From positions 1-31,458 of the forward strand of contig JAYEKL010000116.1 of assembly GCA_034660995.1 (NCBI GenBank): a stretch of 31,458 bases of DNA. The letters are read 5' to 3'. The notes under the pieces are model-generated. The model had not been told where the DNA came from, did not search any database, and worked only from the letters and a program-made list of their open reading frames with translations. The position numbers and the translations under genes were made by a program. The DNA comes from JAYEKL01 sp034660995. GTDB taxonomy: Bacteria; Patescibacteriota; Minisyncoccia; JAHIHE01; JAGLIN01. Shown here piece by piece: positions 1-7,932 of the stretch. Numbering within the stretch: the stretch's first letter is position 1; each line of letters starts with the position of its first letter.

Positions 1-1337
1 TTTCTTATTCCCTCAATTGTTTCTTCATGAGCAATCAACTGTTTTGTATCCTGAAAATCCATACCGCTCGGACAGATATCAGTTATAGGCGGAGAAGCGA
101 TGCAAACAATAACCTTATTTGCTCCCGCATTTTTTAGTTTCTCAACTAAAATTCCCATCGTTGTGGATCTTACAATTGAATCATCCACAATAATAATATT
201 CTTTCCTTTTACCTTATCTCTTCTTAAATTTAACTTCATTTCTACTATTATCTTCCTTTCTGCAATAGTTGTTGCAGTGAAAGATCTTTCTTGCAGAATT
301 CTATGGCTATGTGTCCTTTGAAAAAATTCTCTATATTTCACATTTAATTCCTCGGCAAGACCCCAGGCGGCATGTTTTCCAGAATCAAGAATAGGCACGA
401 CATAATCCCCACAAATATCTAATCCACTTTCTTGCATCTCGCAGGCAATTTGTTTTCCAGTTTCTATTCTAAAATCCTCATGATAGACATCTTTATGCCT
501 TGTACGAGGATTAGAAAAATATATTGCCTCAAATATGCAAAAACGTTCATTTGGAGCAGAATGTTGCCTCCTTCTAATCACCTTTCTTCCTTTTGAAAAT
601 GTAACTACTTCTCCAGGGTCAATGTCAAACATAAATTCTGCGCCAGGTATATTGCCAAAGACATAATTTTCCGAACAAACTAAATAGCCATTCTTAAGTT
701 TTGCAACGCTTAAAGGACGAACTCCATATTTGTCCTTGATCACAAACAATTTGTCCTGTGTCATTATAAGCAACGCGTAAGTTGTTTCTACTCTTTTTAA
801 AACATACCTAATTGCCTTCTCTATCGTAGCTTCACCTGAATGCGCAATAAGATGAACGATTAACTCTGTGTCAGTAGTTGACTGAAATATCGCGCCATTA
901 TCTATTAATTCTCTTTTTATTTCTTTAGTATTTACTAATGTTCCATTGTGCGCGATTGCAAACGGACCGTATTTTGAATCTTCAATCACTAATGGCTGGA
1001 TATTATCTATGGACTTTGAATTCCCTTGTGTTGCATATCTATTATGGCCAATAGCAATTCTTCCGGGAAGATTCTTCGCAAAATCATCTTCATTAAAATC
1101 ATTAAATCGCCTACTGACAGAACCAACCTTTTTTCTTTGAGAAAATTCATCTCCGTTTCTACTTACAATACCTACACCCGCTTCTCCTCTGTTCTCCATA
1201 AAGAGAAGACATTTATAAACCAAGAAAGAAGGATTATAAACATTGACTGCTGCCGCAAGAGCGCATTCTTCGTTCATTATTCCTCTTATATCAAGGCCTA
1301 CTTCTTCTATCGTATTTCCTTTTATAAATAGCACCAT
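1..1337 (-). CDS. purF: Amidophosphoribosyltransferase PurF (C-terminus cut by window edge)
   Basis: Translating the minus strand from 1337 to the left edge gives about 445 residues of glutamine PRPP amidotransferase, the first committed step of purine synthesis (PRPP + glutamine to phosphoribosylamine). The class-II glutaminase half shows GHNRYATQG, AHNGTLVN and TTDTELIVHL. The phosphoribosyltransferase half shows the PRPP loop NIIIVDDSIVRSTTM. The presumed catalytic cysteine is in NEECALAAAV at residue 25, so about 24 residues would be removed as a propeptide, which is long beside the roughly 11 of Bacillus PurF. The start is set by AGGAG seven bases upstream; an internal ATG (MNEEC) is possible but has a poorer SD. 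A cysteine in NERFCIFEAIYF matches an iron-sulfur ligand position of Bacillus-type PurF. A promoter lies upstream. Family certain; only the C-terminus is missing. Confidence 0.95.
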   Translation of the reverse strand, partial: MVLFIKGNTIEEVGLDIRGIMNEECALAAAVNVYNPSFLVYKCLLFMENRGEAGVGIVSRNGDEFSQRKKVGSVSRRFNDFNEDDFAKNLPGRIAIGHNRYATQGNSKSIDNIQPLVIEDSKYGPFAIAHNGTLVNTKEIKRELIDNGAIFQSTTDTELIVHLIAHSGEATIEKAIRYVLKRVETTYALLIMTQDKLFVIKDKYGVRPLSVAKLKNGYLVCSENYVFGNIPGAEFMFDIDPGEVVTFSKGRKVIRRRQHSAPNERFCIFEAIYFSNPRTRHKDVYHEDFRIETGKQIACEMQESGLDICGDYVVPILDSGKHAAWGLAEELNVKYREFFQRTHSHRILQERSFTATTIAERKIIVEMKLNLRRDKVKGKNIIIVDDSIVRSTTMGILVEKLKNAGANKVIVCIASPPITDICPSGMDFQDTKQLIAHEETIEGIR

Positions 1338-1383
1338 ATTTATCTCCTATTCAGTTATCAAACAACATTTCTCCTGAACCATA

Positions 1384-1412
1384 AGTCTAACAGCAAGTAT
1401 TGTTTTTGGCAA
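1384..1412 (-). promoter_or_regulatory. Sigma-70-type promoter for purF
   Basis: On the minus strand: TTGCCA (1412-1407), 17 bp, TAGACT (1389-1384), about 45 bases upstream of the purF start. A 12-base direct repeat containing TGTATCAATTT (about 1415-1439) sits just upstream of the -35 box and could be a regulator site; this is inference. Confidence 0.6.
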
Positions 1413-1516
1413 GAAATTGATACAAAAATTGATACAAAACGAATGAAATGAATTAATCTTTGTGTATTTAAAAAATTCAATTCCAAAATTAAAACTTTAG
1501 AAAAAAAATATTTGAG

Positions 1517-2428
1517 TTAACGATATAATTTTACTTTCATTGCTTTAAAGTTTTCTTTTTCAATCTTTTCTGCAAGAAAATTTTGATGCTCCTCGTCTCT
1601 ACATAACATAACCACTGCTCCCCCACCTCCCGCGCCAGTTATTTTCGCTCCAAGCGCTTTATTTGTTAATGCGATATCAACTAATTTTTCAAGTTCTAAA
1701 CATGATACTCCTATTTGTTCAAGTAATTTATGATTTTTATTCATTAAAATACCAACTTTTTTAAAATCTTTTTCTTCTAAAGATTCTTTTGCTTCTATTA
1801 CTATCTTTTTTGCTTCTATTAAAATTTTCCCAAACTTGTCAGGATTTTCTTCTGCCCTACGCCTAACATTTGTTACAATTTCTTTTGTATTATGTGAAAT
1901 TTTTGAATCACACAGAACTAATTTCAATTCAGCTCCAATTTTAAATGGCATTATTTTATTTTTTTCAAACCACAATAAAGACCTATATGTTGCGCAAGCA
2001 TTATCTATTCCAGAAGCATTTCCATGAGAAACACATTCTCCTTTATAGGAGATCTCATTTATTTTTTGATCGTTCCAATTTAATTTTAGATATTCACTTA
2101 CTGCTCTTGCAAGAGCAACATTAAACGCAGCGCTATATCCCATTCCAATTTTAGGAATTGCAGTTCCTGAAACAGTAAATTTTACGTGATTTAAATTTAA
2201 ATTTGAAAACATAGCATCAAATATTCTACTACTAATATGATACGGCTCATCTTTCTTGCTTATCTTCTCGTAAAATATCCTATCATCAAAAATAATATCA
2301 TCTTCATTTATTTCCTCAGTTTCTATTTTAACATACTTATCAATCGCAGTAGCAATAGCGGGAATGCCATATATAGCAAAATGATCTCCAAATAAAATAA
2401 TTTTTGCATAACCCTTTCCTGTACTCAT
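1517..2428 (-). CDS. mvk: Mevalonate kinase (GHMP kinase family)
   Basis: 303 residues. The N-terminal stretch KIILFGDHFAIYG is the mevalonate kinase motif 1. KIGMGYSAAFNVALARA is the glycine/serine-rich ATP loop, although the usual G-L-G-S-S-A is altered. HGNASGIDNACATY carries the expected catalytic aspartate. AKITGAGGGGAVVML is the C-terminal GHMP motif. It would phosphorylate mevalonate on the way to isopentenyl diphosphate. Length is normal for bacterial and archaeal mevalonate kinase. No other mevalonate-pathway gene is in the window, so this one stands alone. No SD is visible, and the best promoter would start transcription only a few bases before the ATG, so translation may be near-leaderless. 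Another GHMP sugar kinase is less likely given motif 1. Confidence 0.87.
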   Translation of the reverse strand: MSTGKGYAKIILFGDHFAIYGIPAIATAIDKYVKIETEEINEDDIIFDDRIFYEKISKKDEPYHISSRIFDAMFSNLNLNHVKFTVSGTAIPKIGMGYSAAFNVALARAVSEYLKLNWNDQKINEISYKGECVSHGNASGIDNACATYRSLLWFEKNKIMPFKIGAELKLVLCDSKISHNTKEIVTNVRRRAEENPDKFGKILIEAKKIVIEAKESLEEKDFKKVGILMNKNHKLLEQIGVSCLELEKLVDIALTNKALGAKITGAGGGGAVVMLCRDEEHQNFLAEKIEKENFKAMKVKLYR

Positions 2429-2440
2429 AAATAAATATTA

Positions 2441-2469
2441 ATATTAGAAATAATTACTATTTAAAACAA
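2441..2469 (-). promoter_or_regulatory. Possible promoter for mvk with near-leaderless start
   Basis: Minus strand TTGTTT (2469-2464), 17 bp, TAATAT (2446-2441). The expected start point is about 6 bases before the mvk ATG at 2428, leaving no room for an SD. The -35 box is only a partial match. Confidence 0.35.
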
Positions 2470-2525
2470 CTAGTTCCACAGTCCCAAAAAACTGTTCTTT
2501 TGATTTCAAGAATAATATCTTACTC

Positions 2526-2554
2526 TTGACAAATTTCAAGTTTTATGATATTAT
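2526..2554 (+). promoter_or_regulatory. Consensus sigma-70-type promoter
   Basis: TTGACA (2526-2531), 17 bp, TATTAT (2549-2554) on the plus strand, about 50 bases before the secreted propeller-like gene. The gene start has AAAGGAGG seven to nine bases upstream of its ATG. Confidence 0.8.
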
Positions 2555-2610
2555 CTCAAGTGAACTAACGCTTATTTTGTTCATTTTAAAAAACAAAAGG
2601 AGGGAGAATA

Positions 2611-3384
2611 ATGACAATAAATGAATCGGCTGTATCGAAAACGGCGTTGTTTGTTATAGTAGCCATTTTTCTTGTACTTTCCCTTCAGGGGGAAATGGAG
2701 AAAAAAAACACAGATACCATAACTTTAATAGAGATAGAAATATCGCCTAACGTAGGCGTCCATCAAGGAATAGCAACTGATGGAAACTATTTTTATCTTT
2801 TTCATACCGATTTCATAAAGAAAACGGACGGAAACTGGAATGAGATTGACATTAATAAGAAAGTTTTGTCAGAAATTGATAGTGGAATGAACCACCTAGG
2901 AGATGGTGATTACTATGATGGCAAGCTTTACATCCCTGTAGAATACTGGGATAATCGTGACGACTTTTACTCCCAGCATATTGCAATCTGGAATGCCACT
3001 GATTTGAGTTACATCGGCAAATATGATATTTCAGCACAAAAACATGAGGTTGCTGGGATTGTTGTTGATAACAACCAAGCTTTCGTTGTAAGCTACTACA
3101 ACGGAAGTGCAATCTGGAAGTATGATCTGCCAGATTTCAGTTACGCTGGACATATTCCTCTGAGTGAAGATATAGAAAATATTCAGGGAATAACTACTGA
3201 CAAAAATTACCTCTATATCAGCCGGGAAGATTATCTCTATAAAGTATCCCACACGGGAATAATCATAGAGAAGATCCCAGCTATGGTGAATCAAGGCATA
3301 GACCTTTCACAGGAACACCTTTACTGTCTGAATGACAGAGGGGCGCTAAACAAGCGCGTTTATACATATAAAAAGCCAACTTAG
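2611..3384 (+). CDS. Secreted or membrane-anchored beta-propeller-like protein
   Basis: 257 residues. A hydrophobic segment at about residues 11-27 (TALFVIVAIFLVLSLQG) acts as a signal or anchor, so the rest is outside the membrane. The body shows loosely repeated units of about 40-45 residues, each with a G-I/D-x-D-x-N-x-(F/L)-Y pattern: HQGIATDGNYFYLF, GDGDYYDGKLYIP, EVAGIVVDNNQAFVVS, IQGITTDKNYLYIS and NQGIDLSQEHLYCL. This suits an incomplete or small beta-propeller. No catalytic motif is visible and the function is unknown. It is the only plus-strand gene for several kilobases, with its own consensus promoter, strong SD and terminator, so it is an independent cassette. Its base use looks less AT-rich than its neighbours by eye. 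Confidence 0.7.
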   Translation: MTINESAVSKTALFVIVAIFLVLSLQGEMEKKNTDTITLIEIEISPNVGVHQGIATDGNYFYLFHTDFIKKTDGNWNEIDINKKVLSEIDSGMNHLGDGDYYDGKLYIPVEYWDNRDDFYSQHIAIWNATDLSYIGKYDISAQKHEVAGIVVDNNQAFVVSYYNGSAIWKYDLPDFSYAGHIPLSEDIENIQGITTDKNYLYISREDYLYKVSHTGIIIEKIPAMVNQGIDLSQEHLYCLNDRGALNKRVYTYKKPT

Positions 3385-3439
3385 AAAGCAGCAAGTATAT
3401 TTTGTTCAACAAAATAATATAACCTGCTTTTATTTTTTT
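3385..3439 (+). terminator. Rho-independent terminator of the propeller-like gene
   Basis: Directly after the stop codon. Outer stem AAAGCAG (3385-3391) with CTGCTTT (3424-3430), and an inner imperfect stem GTATATTTTGTT with a matching AACAAAATA-type arm, then a T-rich run at 3431-3439. Confidence 0.8.
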
Positions 3440-3463
3440 GACTCTTTCGCTGGAATAATATCG

Positions 3464-4177
3464 CTAAACTTCCATTTCTAAAACTATCTCTTCTCCATTT
3501 TCTTTTTGTTTTCCTGCTTTATCAAAAAAATTAATTTTTATGTTTTTAAACTCCACATCTTTAGCAAGAGATAAAAGTTCTTTTTTTGAAAATTGATAAT
3601 AATAACGATTAATAATTTCCTCTCTGGTTGCCTTCCATGGAATTAATACATTTCCACTTTTTTTTCCATCTAGCTGACTTTTAATATTAAACCTTTTATT
3701 TGCCCAATCACTTAGAAGATTCCAAACAATAATTTTTACTTTCGCATTAGATTTAGAAACTCTTTTAATTTCTTCAAAAAACTTTTTGCGGAGTTCCTTT
3801 GAAGGAATATGGTGCAACACAGCAAAACTTATCACAAAATCAAATTCTTCATTTTGGAAAGAAAGCTTGGTTGCTTGTTCCACAAAAAATTTCGCTTTCT
3901 TTTCTTCTATTTCCTTTTTATATTTTTTCTTAGAAATTTCAATAAGATTTTTTGAAATATCTATACCACAATAAAAAGCGCCTTTTTCTAAGACAAAAGG
4001 AAGCATTAACGCGTTGCCACAGCCAATATCCAAAACTTTATTTTCTGGTTTGATTTCAGAAATTAAATTGATTTTTACTTTAGAAGCTCTATTCCTGCTC
4101 AAATCCCATTCTTTGGCAATTAAATCATAATCATCTCTGATTTTTTCTATAATTTCTTGTGAATTATTTTTATTCAT
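3464..4177 (-). CDS. Class I SAM-dependent methyltransferase, Trm9/ALKBH8-like
   Basis: 237 residues. The SAM-binding motif I is KVLDIGCGNALMLPFV (about residues 46-62), followed by the acidic end of strand 2 in YCGIDISKNLIEIS and the post-core FDFVISFAVLHHIPSKE. The C-terminal half has VLIPWKATREEIINRYYYQF, which resembles the V-P-W ... RYYH-F region of tRNA wobble-uridine methyltransferases of the Trm9/ALKBH8 type. That sub-family assignment is inference; a generic type-11 methyltransferase is the safe call. It is probably cytoplasmic. The next gene upstream on the same strand is an RNA methyltransferase (72-base gap), which fits a role in RNA modification. Confidence 0.75.
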   Translation of the reverse strand: MNKNNSQEIIEKIRDDYDLIAKEWDLSRNRASKVKINLISEIKPENKVLDIGCGNALMLPFVLEKGAFYCGIDISKNLIEISKKKYKKEIEEKKAKFFVEQATKLSFQNEEFDFVISFAVLHHIPSKELRKKFFEEIKRVSKSNAKVKIIVWNLLSDWANKRFNIKSQLDGKKSGNVLIPWKATREEIINRYYYQFSKKELLSLAKDVEFKNIKINFFDKAGKQKENGEEIVLEMEV

Positions 4178-4249
4178 AATATTTCTAAACTACAAAATAT
4201 TTAATTTCTATGTTATACGTAACAATTTAGCAATTTAGCAATGATGTTT

Positions 4250-4717
4250 TTATCTAAATCCCCCAATCCAATAAACCGCAATTCCAAAAGCAACAGAAAC
4301 ATTTAGAGATTCTTTTCTCCCGCGCATTGGAATATCAATAATCTTGTCGGATCTATCTAATAAGGACTTCTTAACCCCTTTACTTTCATTGCCAATAATC
4401 AAAGCAAGTGGAAATTTTGGCTTAAATTTTGTGTAACTAATACTTTTAGAAGTTTGCTCAAGTGAAACGATTTGATAACCCCCTTTTCTAAGCTTTTCAA
4501 CTAATCTCCATGACTGTTTAACATATTCCCATTCAATATAGTTTTGAGCGCCTAAGGCCACTTTAGATATTTGCCTCTCGTGCTTTTGCGTATCAGGAAT
4601 TCCCGTAATACCACATAAATAAACCTTATCAATCCCCGTTCCATCTCCAGTCCTAAAAACAGAGCCTACATTATGCAAGCTCCTAATGCTATCACAGATT
4701 ACAATAAAATCTTTCAT
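4250..4717 (-). CDS. SpoU/TrmH-family RNA 2'-O-methyltransferase
   Basis: 155 residues, the size of a minimal SPOUT knot domain with no added RNA-binding domain. The three family motifs are present: NVGSVFRTGDGTG near the N-terminus (motif 1 with its arginine), LALIIGNESKGVKKS (motif 2) and RKESLNVSVAFGIAVY at the end (motif 3, forming the knot). It transfers methyl from SAM to a ribose 2'-OH in tRNA or rRNA; the target cannot be told from sequence. AGGAAATAA precedes the ATG and supports the start. A cluster of palindromic repeats lies upstream. Confidence 0.9.
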   Translation of the reverse strand: MKDFIVICDSIRSLHNVGSVFRTGDGTGIDKVYLCGITGIPDTQKHERQISKVALGAQNYIEWEYVKQSWRLVEKLRKGGYQIVSLEQTSKSISYTKFKPKFPLALIIGNESKGVKKSLLDRSDKIIDIPMRGRKESLNVSVAFGIAVYWIGGFR

Positions 4718-4744
4718 TTATTTCCTGTCTTAAAACCCCTATAG

Positions 4745-4882
4745 CAAGAATATTGTATAGGAGGCTCTGAAAAACTAATAAATTTCTACTTTAGAATTTA
4801 TTTATTGCCTTAAATCTGGATTCCCGCCTCCGCGGGAATGACAAAAACTGCGTTTTTCAGAGGTTCCTATAAATATTGTTCG
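4745..4882. repeat. MITE-like element: imperfect terminal inverted repeats around a REP-type hairpin
   Basis: A left arm at 4745-4775 (core ATAGGAGGCTCTGAAAAAC) is matched in reverse complement by a right arm at 4852-4882 (core GTTTTTCAGAGGTTCCTAT), 17 of 19 in the core. Between them at 4820-4839 is a perfect 8-bp hairpin, ATTCCCGC-ctcc-GCGGGAAT, followed by GAC. No coding capacity. It occupies most of the gap between the zinc-ribbon gene and trmH. Confidence 0.6.
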
Positions 4883-4953
4883 ACTTTATGAAGAACTTTT
4901 GCGTGAAATAAGTTTTTATGCGAACAAGCTTCTCCATAAGGCCGAAGAATATT
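4872..4953. repeat. Imperfect inverted repeat, left arm also found at 12426
   Basis: The left arm from 4872 (AATATTGTTCGACTTTATG and onward) pairs with the reverse complement of about 4919-4953, which reads AATATTCTTCGGCCTTATG onward. It overlaps the right end of the MITE-like element. The first 25 bases recur at 12426-12450 with one mismatch. Confidence 0.5.
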
Positions 4954-4962
4954 AAGTAGATT

Positions 4963-5562
4963 CTAGCACTTTAAAAACAGTCTCAGCAACATTGATATTA
5001 TTCCAATTACAAATGATATGGCTTTTTGCTCATCTGTTTCTTCCTCTATATAACCGATGTTTCTAATTGAACGATCTGTTAAAGTTTTTCCAATTCTTCC
5101 TAGCGTATTAAAATTATTACTTTTATGAGAAGCAAGAATATTTTTAATTTCTTCCTGAAATTCCTTATCTTCTTCCGTTAACAATTTATTACTTTTTGCT
5201 ATTTTTTTCTCCTGCCAAGATTTAAAATCAGTTGCCTCTCCTCTATTCATCCAAAGACCACTACAATTCTGACAATATTCAGCCTCTAATTGTTTTGGGA
5301 AATTATAGTCTTTAAATATTTCTAATTTAGTTAAACATTTCGGACATAAATTATCTCCTTTTCCTAAAAATGAATTTTCCTGAAGTTTGTCTATATCTAC
5401 CTTTTCAATCTTTTGAATTTCTTTTTTGGGAATTTGATGTAATTCAAAATTATCAAACCAAATTCCACCACAAGAAAAACACTGGTCAAGAACAATTTTT
5501 ATTCCATAATGACTAGTTGTAGAAACTTCCTTTAACTCCCCTCCACAATCAGGACACTTCAT
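4963..5562 (-). CDS. Two-zinc-ribbon (zf-TFIIB-type) protein with C-terminal membrane segment
   Basis: 199 residues. Two treble-clef zinc ribbons of the TFIIB-type family are clear. The first is CPDCGG ... CFSCGGIWFDNFEL (about residues 3-41) and the second is CPKC ... CQNCSGLWMNRGEAT (about 73-111). The G-x-W-(F/M) after each second cysteine pair and the following acidic turn are typical of that family. A charged middle part is followed by a hydrophobic C-terminal helix, AISFVIGIISMLLRLFL, that probably anchors it in the membrane. The cellular role of these proteins is not established. No SD is visible before the ATG; a 7-base tandem repeat lies in the gap upstream. Confidence 0.75.
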   Translation of the reverse strand: MKCPDCGGELKEVSTTSHYGIKIVLDQCFSCGGIWFDNFELHQIPKKEIQKIEKVDIDKLQENSFLGKGDNLCPKCLTKLEIFKDYNFPKQLEAEYCQNCSGLWMNRGEATDFKSWQEKKIAKSNKLLTEEDKEFQEEIKNILASHKSNNFNTLGRIGKTLTDRSIRNIGYIEEETDEQKAISFVIGIISMLLRLFLKC

Positions 5563-5604
5563 AATTTTATTAACTTTATATATTTTTACTTTATAACTTT
5601 ATAA

Positions 5605-5627
5605 ACTTTTTACTTTTTACTTTTTAC
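5605..5627. repeat. Short tandem repeat (ACTTTTT x3)
   Basis: Three tandem copies of ACTTTTT plus AC, next to two copies of an ACTTTATA-like unit, in the 71-base gap between the Met-rich and zinc-ribbon genes. A possible slippage site; no function can be assigned. Confidence 0.5.
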
Positions 5628-5633
5628 TCTATT

Positions 5634-5963
5634 CTACATCCCCATTAACTTTCTTGCCAAATCTTCATATTCTTTTCTTTCTTGCGGAGTCATCTTTCTC
5701 ATTATTCCCATCATTTCTCCTGGACTTGGATTCTCTTTTCCGCCTAATAATTTTTTCATTTTTTCAGTAGCTTCTTCCTGCTCTTTAGCGCTCATATTCT
5801 GCATATTTTCCATAACTCTTTTTGCCTGTTCTCTTTGCTCTTCTGGCATCTTATCAAGTTCCTTTTCCATTGCCTTGTCCATAATTTTCTTACCAACCTT
5901 AGTTTTAGAAACTTTCATTGCCCCTTTACCAATAACTTTTTTAATTGAATTTTTTATTCCCAT
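5634..5963 (-). CDS. Small basic Met-rich helical protein, unknown function
   Basis: 109 residues, predicted almost all helical and strongly charged. The N-terminus is basic (KNSIKKVIGKGAMKVSKTKVGKK). The middle and C-terminus hold acidic/basic repeats rich in Met, Gln and Lys (MPEEQREQAKRVMENMQNM, MMGIMRKMTPQERKEYEDLA). There is no signal peptide and no cysteine. The Met-rich amphipathic helices are reminiscent in composition of the SRP54 M domain, but no motif supports homology. The reading frame sits neatly between two genes on the same strand with typical codon use, so it is likely real. Confidence 0.6.
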   Translation of the reverse strand: MGIKNSIKKVIGKGAMKVSKTKVGKKIMDKAMEKELDKMPEEQREQAKRVMENMQNMSAKEQEEATEKMKKLLGGKENPSPGEMMGIMRKMTPQERKEYEDLARKLMGM

Positions 5964-6003
5964 TGTTTTTTTATTAATTTATTAAAAATTATAATTATAA
6001 AAT

Positions 6004-6543
6004 TTATAGCTTACATTTCAACATAAACAAACCGAACGCAGATAGAGTATCATAATCTTTAATTTTTCCAGATTTGATCATTCTTTTAACTTCAGAGATT
6101 TTTAGTTTTACAGCTTTAATTTCGCCTTCTTTTTCCAATTCATCCGGTTTTTGTTCTCCAAGTTCCAAATCTTCTGCTAAAAAAACATACGCCTTTTGAT
6201 TTGAACATCCGTAATAAGCATAGAACCATCCAAGTTTCTTGAATTTTTTTGCCTTTATTCCAGCCTCTTCCTTAAGCTCTCTTTTTGCAGATTTTAAAAG
6301 TGTTTCTCCTTTTTCTACGGATCCAGCGACAACTTGAAGCAATTTTGATTTTACTGTATATCTGTATTGCTCAATTAAATACAAATAATTTTTTTCTCTT
6401 GCGAGCACAATAACATAATCATTTCTTTTTATGATATAATACTTATGTTTTTTTCCATTTGGTATTATAAAATCTTCCTCAATAACTTTCATATATTTGC
6501 ACTTGAAAGCTGTTTTTGATTTTATCGTTTTCCAATTTTTCAT
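6004..6543 (-). CDS. Nudix hydrolase, ADP-ribose pyrophosphatase-like
   Basis: 179 residues. A full Nudix box is present: GSVEKGETLLKSAKRELKEE followed by AGI, fitting G-x5-E-x7-REUxEExGU. The preceding strand with IEQYRYTVKSKLLQVVAGS is typical of the ADP-ribose pyrophosphatase (NudF/NUDT5) group, which cleaves ADP-ribose to AMP and ribose 5-phosphate. A family-wide alternative is a nucleoside-diphosphate-sugar hydrolase. This is one of three Nudix-fold proteins in the window; the others are at 20382 and in NrtR. Confidence 0.85.
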   Translation of the reverse strand: MKNWKTIKSKTAFKCKYMKVIEEDFIIPNGKKHKYYIIKRNDYVIVLAREKNYLYLIEQYRYTVKSKLLQVVAGSVEKGETLLKSAKRELKEEAGIKAKKFKKLGWFYAYYGCSNQKAYVFLAEDLELGEQKPDELEKEGEIKAVKLKISEVKRMIKSGKIKDYDTLSAFGLFMLKCKL

Positions 6544-6624
6544 TTTTGTTTTTTCAACTAACTTAAATTATAACACAACTTTAAAGCTATCAAAATAGTG
6601 TTATAGTGACATTACTCTAAATTT

Positions 6625-6668
6625 ATTTGTCATTTTAATCCGCCGGCTGGCGAATCAGAATGACAAAT
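6625..6668. repeat. REP-like 44-base hairpin after rmuC
   Basis: ATTTGTCATT (6625-6634) pairs with AATGACAAAT (6659-6668), and the centre CGCC-ggct-GGCG (6641-6652) pairs again. It starts right after the rmuC stop codon on the minus strand, so it may end or stabilise that transcript; no long T-run follows. Its GTCATT...AATGAC ends resemble the repeat near 4820. Confidence 0.6.
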
Positions 6669-7808
6669 CTATTTTTTTAACTTTTTAGTTTTATCTTTTT
6701 CAATAGCGCCAATATCTTCATCGCTGATTTGATCAATAACTTTCGTAAGCTGTCTTGTTCTAGTTGTCGCAATACTATCGTACTGTTTAGACATTGACTT
6801 TATCCTATCACCAAGACGATCAAACTCATCGCTATATTTTGAAAACTCTTGCTTAAATTTTCCTATTAAACCTACAACCCGATGTAAATCTTCTTGAATT
6901 TTAAAATTATCATAAGATTGGCGAATCATTCTAGCAATCGCCGCGAAAGAAAACGGTCCAGTTATAATAACTTTCTTTTTTAGAGCATCAGACGAAACCT
7001 CCCCAAGTTTATCGCAAATAAAACTAAAAATCATTTCATTAGGAACAAACAGAATTACAAAATCCAATGTTTTCTCTTCTGGATTAATATAATCACGAGT
7101 TGTTACTTGTTTGATCTTCTGTTTAACATCAGTTGAAAATTGGGCTAAATATTTTTTCTTTTCCAATTCGTCTTCAACTTCCTGATAACGAACAAGGGAT
7201 TGATAAGGAAATTTAGCATCAATATTTATTTTTGTCTTGTCTGGCAATTTTATTGTTATATCAGGTCTATTAGCATTCGTATCCTGACTTAAATTTATGA
7301 TATAATCTAAATCTTTAACAAACCCAAGCATCCTTAAAATATTTTCTGCTACTTCTTCTCCATATTTACCACGAAGCTGATTATTAGAGAGAATATTTTT
7401 TAAATTATCAGTAGAATTTTTTAGTTCTCCTGTTATATTTTTATGTTCTTCTAAAATTGTCTTTAATTTTGAAAATTCTCCTACCCTCTCCTTTTCTGAA
7501 ATATATATTTTTTTCTGACTGTCTCTAAGCCCACTGTCTATTTTTTCAATCATCTCCTTTATTAGATCTTTCTTACTTTCTAAATATTGCTCATTTCTTT
7601 TCATTTTCTCATCACTAAGTTCCGTAAATCTTTCCCTTTCCTCTTTTAGAATCTCTTTGTTTCTTTCTTCCAACATTTTTAAATTTCTTTCTGCCATTTT
7701 TCCGCTTAAATCAGTAAAATAGTTAGAAACTGGTTTTTTGAATAGAAAAAACAGCACAATTAAAATTGCAATTATAACAAAACTACTTATTATTATTTCA
7801 TTAATCAT
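6669..7808 (-). CDS. rmuC: DNA recombination protein RmuC
   Basis: 379 residues. It has an N-terminal membrane helix (about residues 4-24, IISSFVIIAILIVLFFLF), a long coiled coil rich in Glu/Lys (about 35-125), then the RmuC nuclease-like core. The core includes NNQLRGKYGEEVAENILRML, DTNANRPDITIKLPD with NIDAKFPYQSLVRY (the D-(A)-K-F-P motif), FVILFVPNEMIFSF, and VIITGPFSFAAIARMIRQSY. This order matches RmuC, which limits inversions at short inverted repeats by an unclear mechanism. The C-terminal helix ends in a basic tail. Length is a little short but within the family. Confidence 0.9.
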   Translation of the reverse strand: MINEIIISSFVIIAILIVLFFLFKKPVSNYFTDLSGKMAERNLKMLEERNKEILKEERERFTELSDEKMKRNEQYLESKKDLIKEMIEKIDSGLRDSQKKIYISEKERVGEFSKLKTILEEHKNITGELKNSTDNLKNILSNNQLRGKYGEEVAENILRMLGFVKDLDYIINLSQDTNANRPDITIKLPDKTKINIDAKFPYQSLVRYQEVEDELEKKKYLAQFSTDVKQKIKQVTTRDYINPEEKTLDFVILFVPNEMIFSFICDKLGEVSSDALKKKVIITGPFSFAAIARMIRQSYDNFKIQEDLHRVVGLIGKFKQEFSKYSDEFDRLGDRIKSMSKQYDSIATTRTRQLTKVIDQISDEDIGAIEKDKTKKLKK

Positions 7809-7883
7809 ATCTTTTATTATACTTGAATATCGTTAAAAATCAAATAAAAAAAGGTTTAAACCTCTAGGTCTTTATGATTAGTC

Positions 7884-7932
7884 AAAAAAAACAGTTAGAA
7901 GCAATTTTAAAAATTTGTGCTGTCTAACTGTT
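7884..7932 (-). terminator. Rho-independent terminator of the small CxxC gene
   Basis: Perfect 10-bp stem AACAGTTAGA (7890-7899) with TCTAACTGTT (7923-7932). On the minus strand it is followed by a seven-T run. The stop codon of the gene lies in the stem. Confidence 0.85.

Noticed and set aside
1415..1439. Possible CRISPR-like repeat upstream of purF
   Set aside because: Only two 12-base AT-rich tandem units with no spacer are present; no CRISPR array is seen anywhere in the window.
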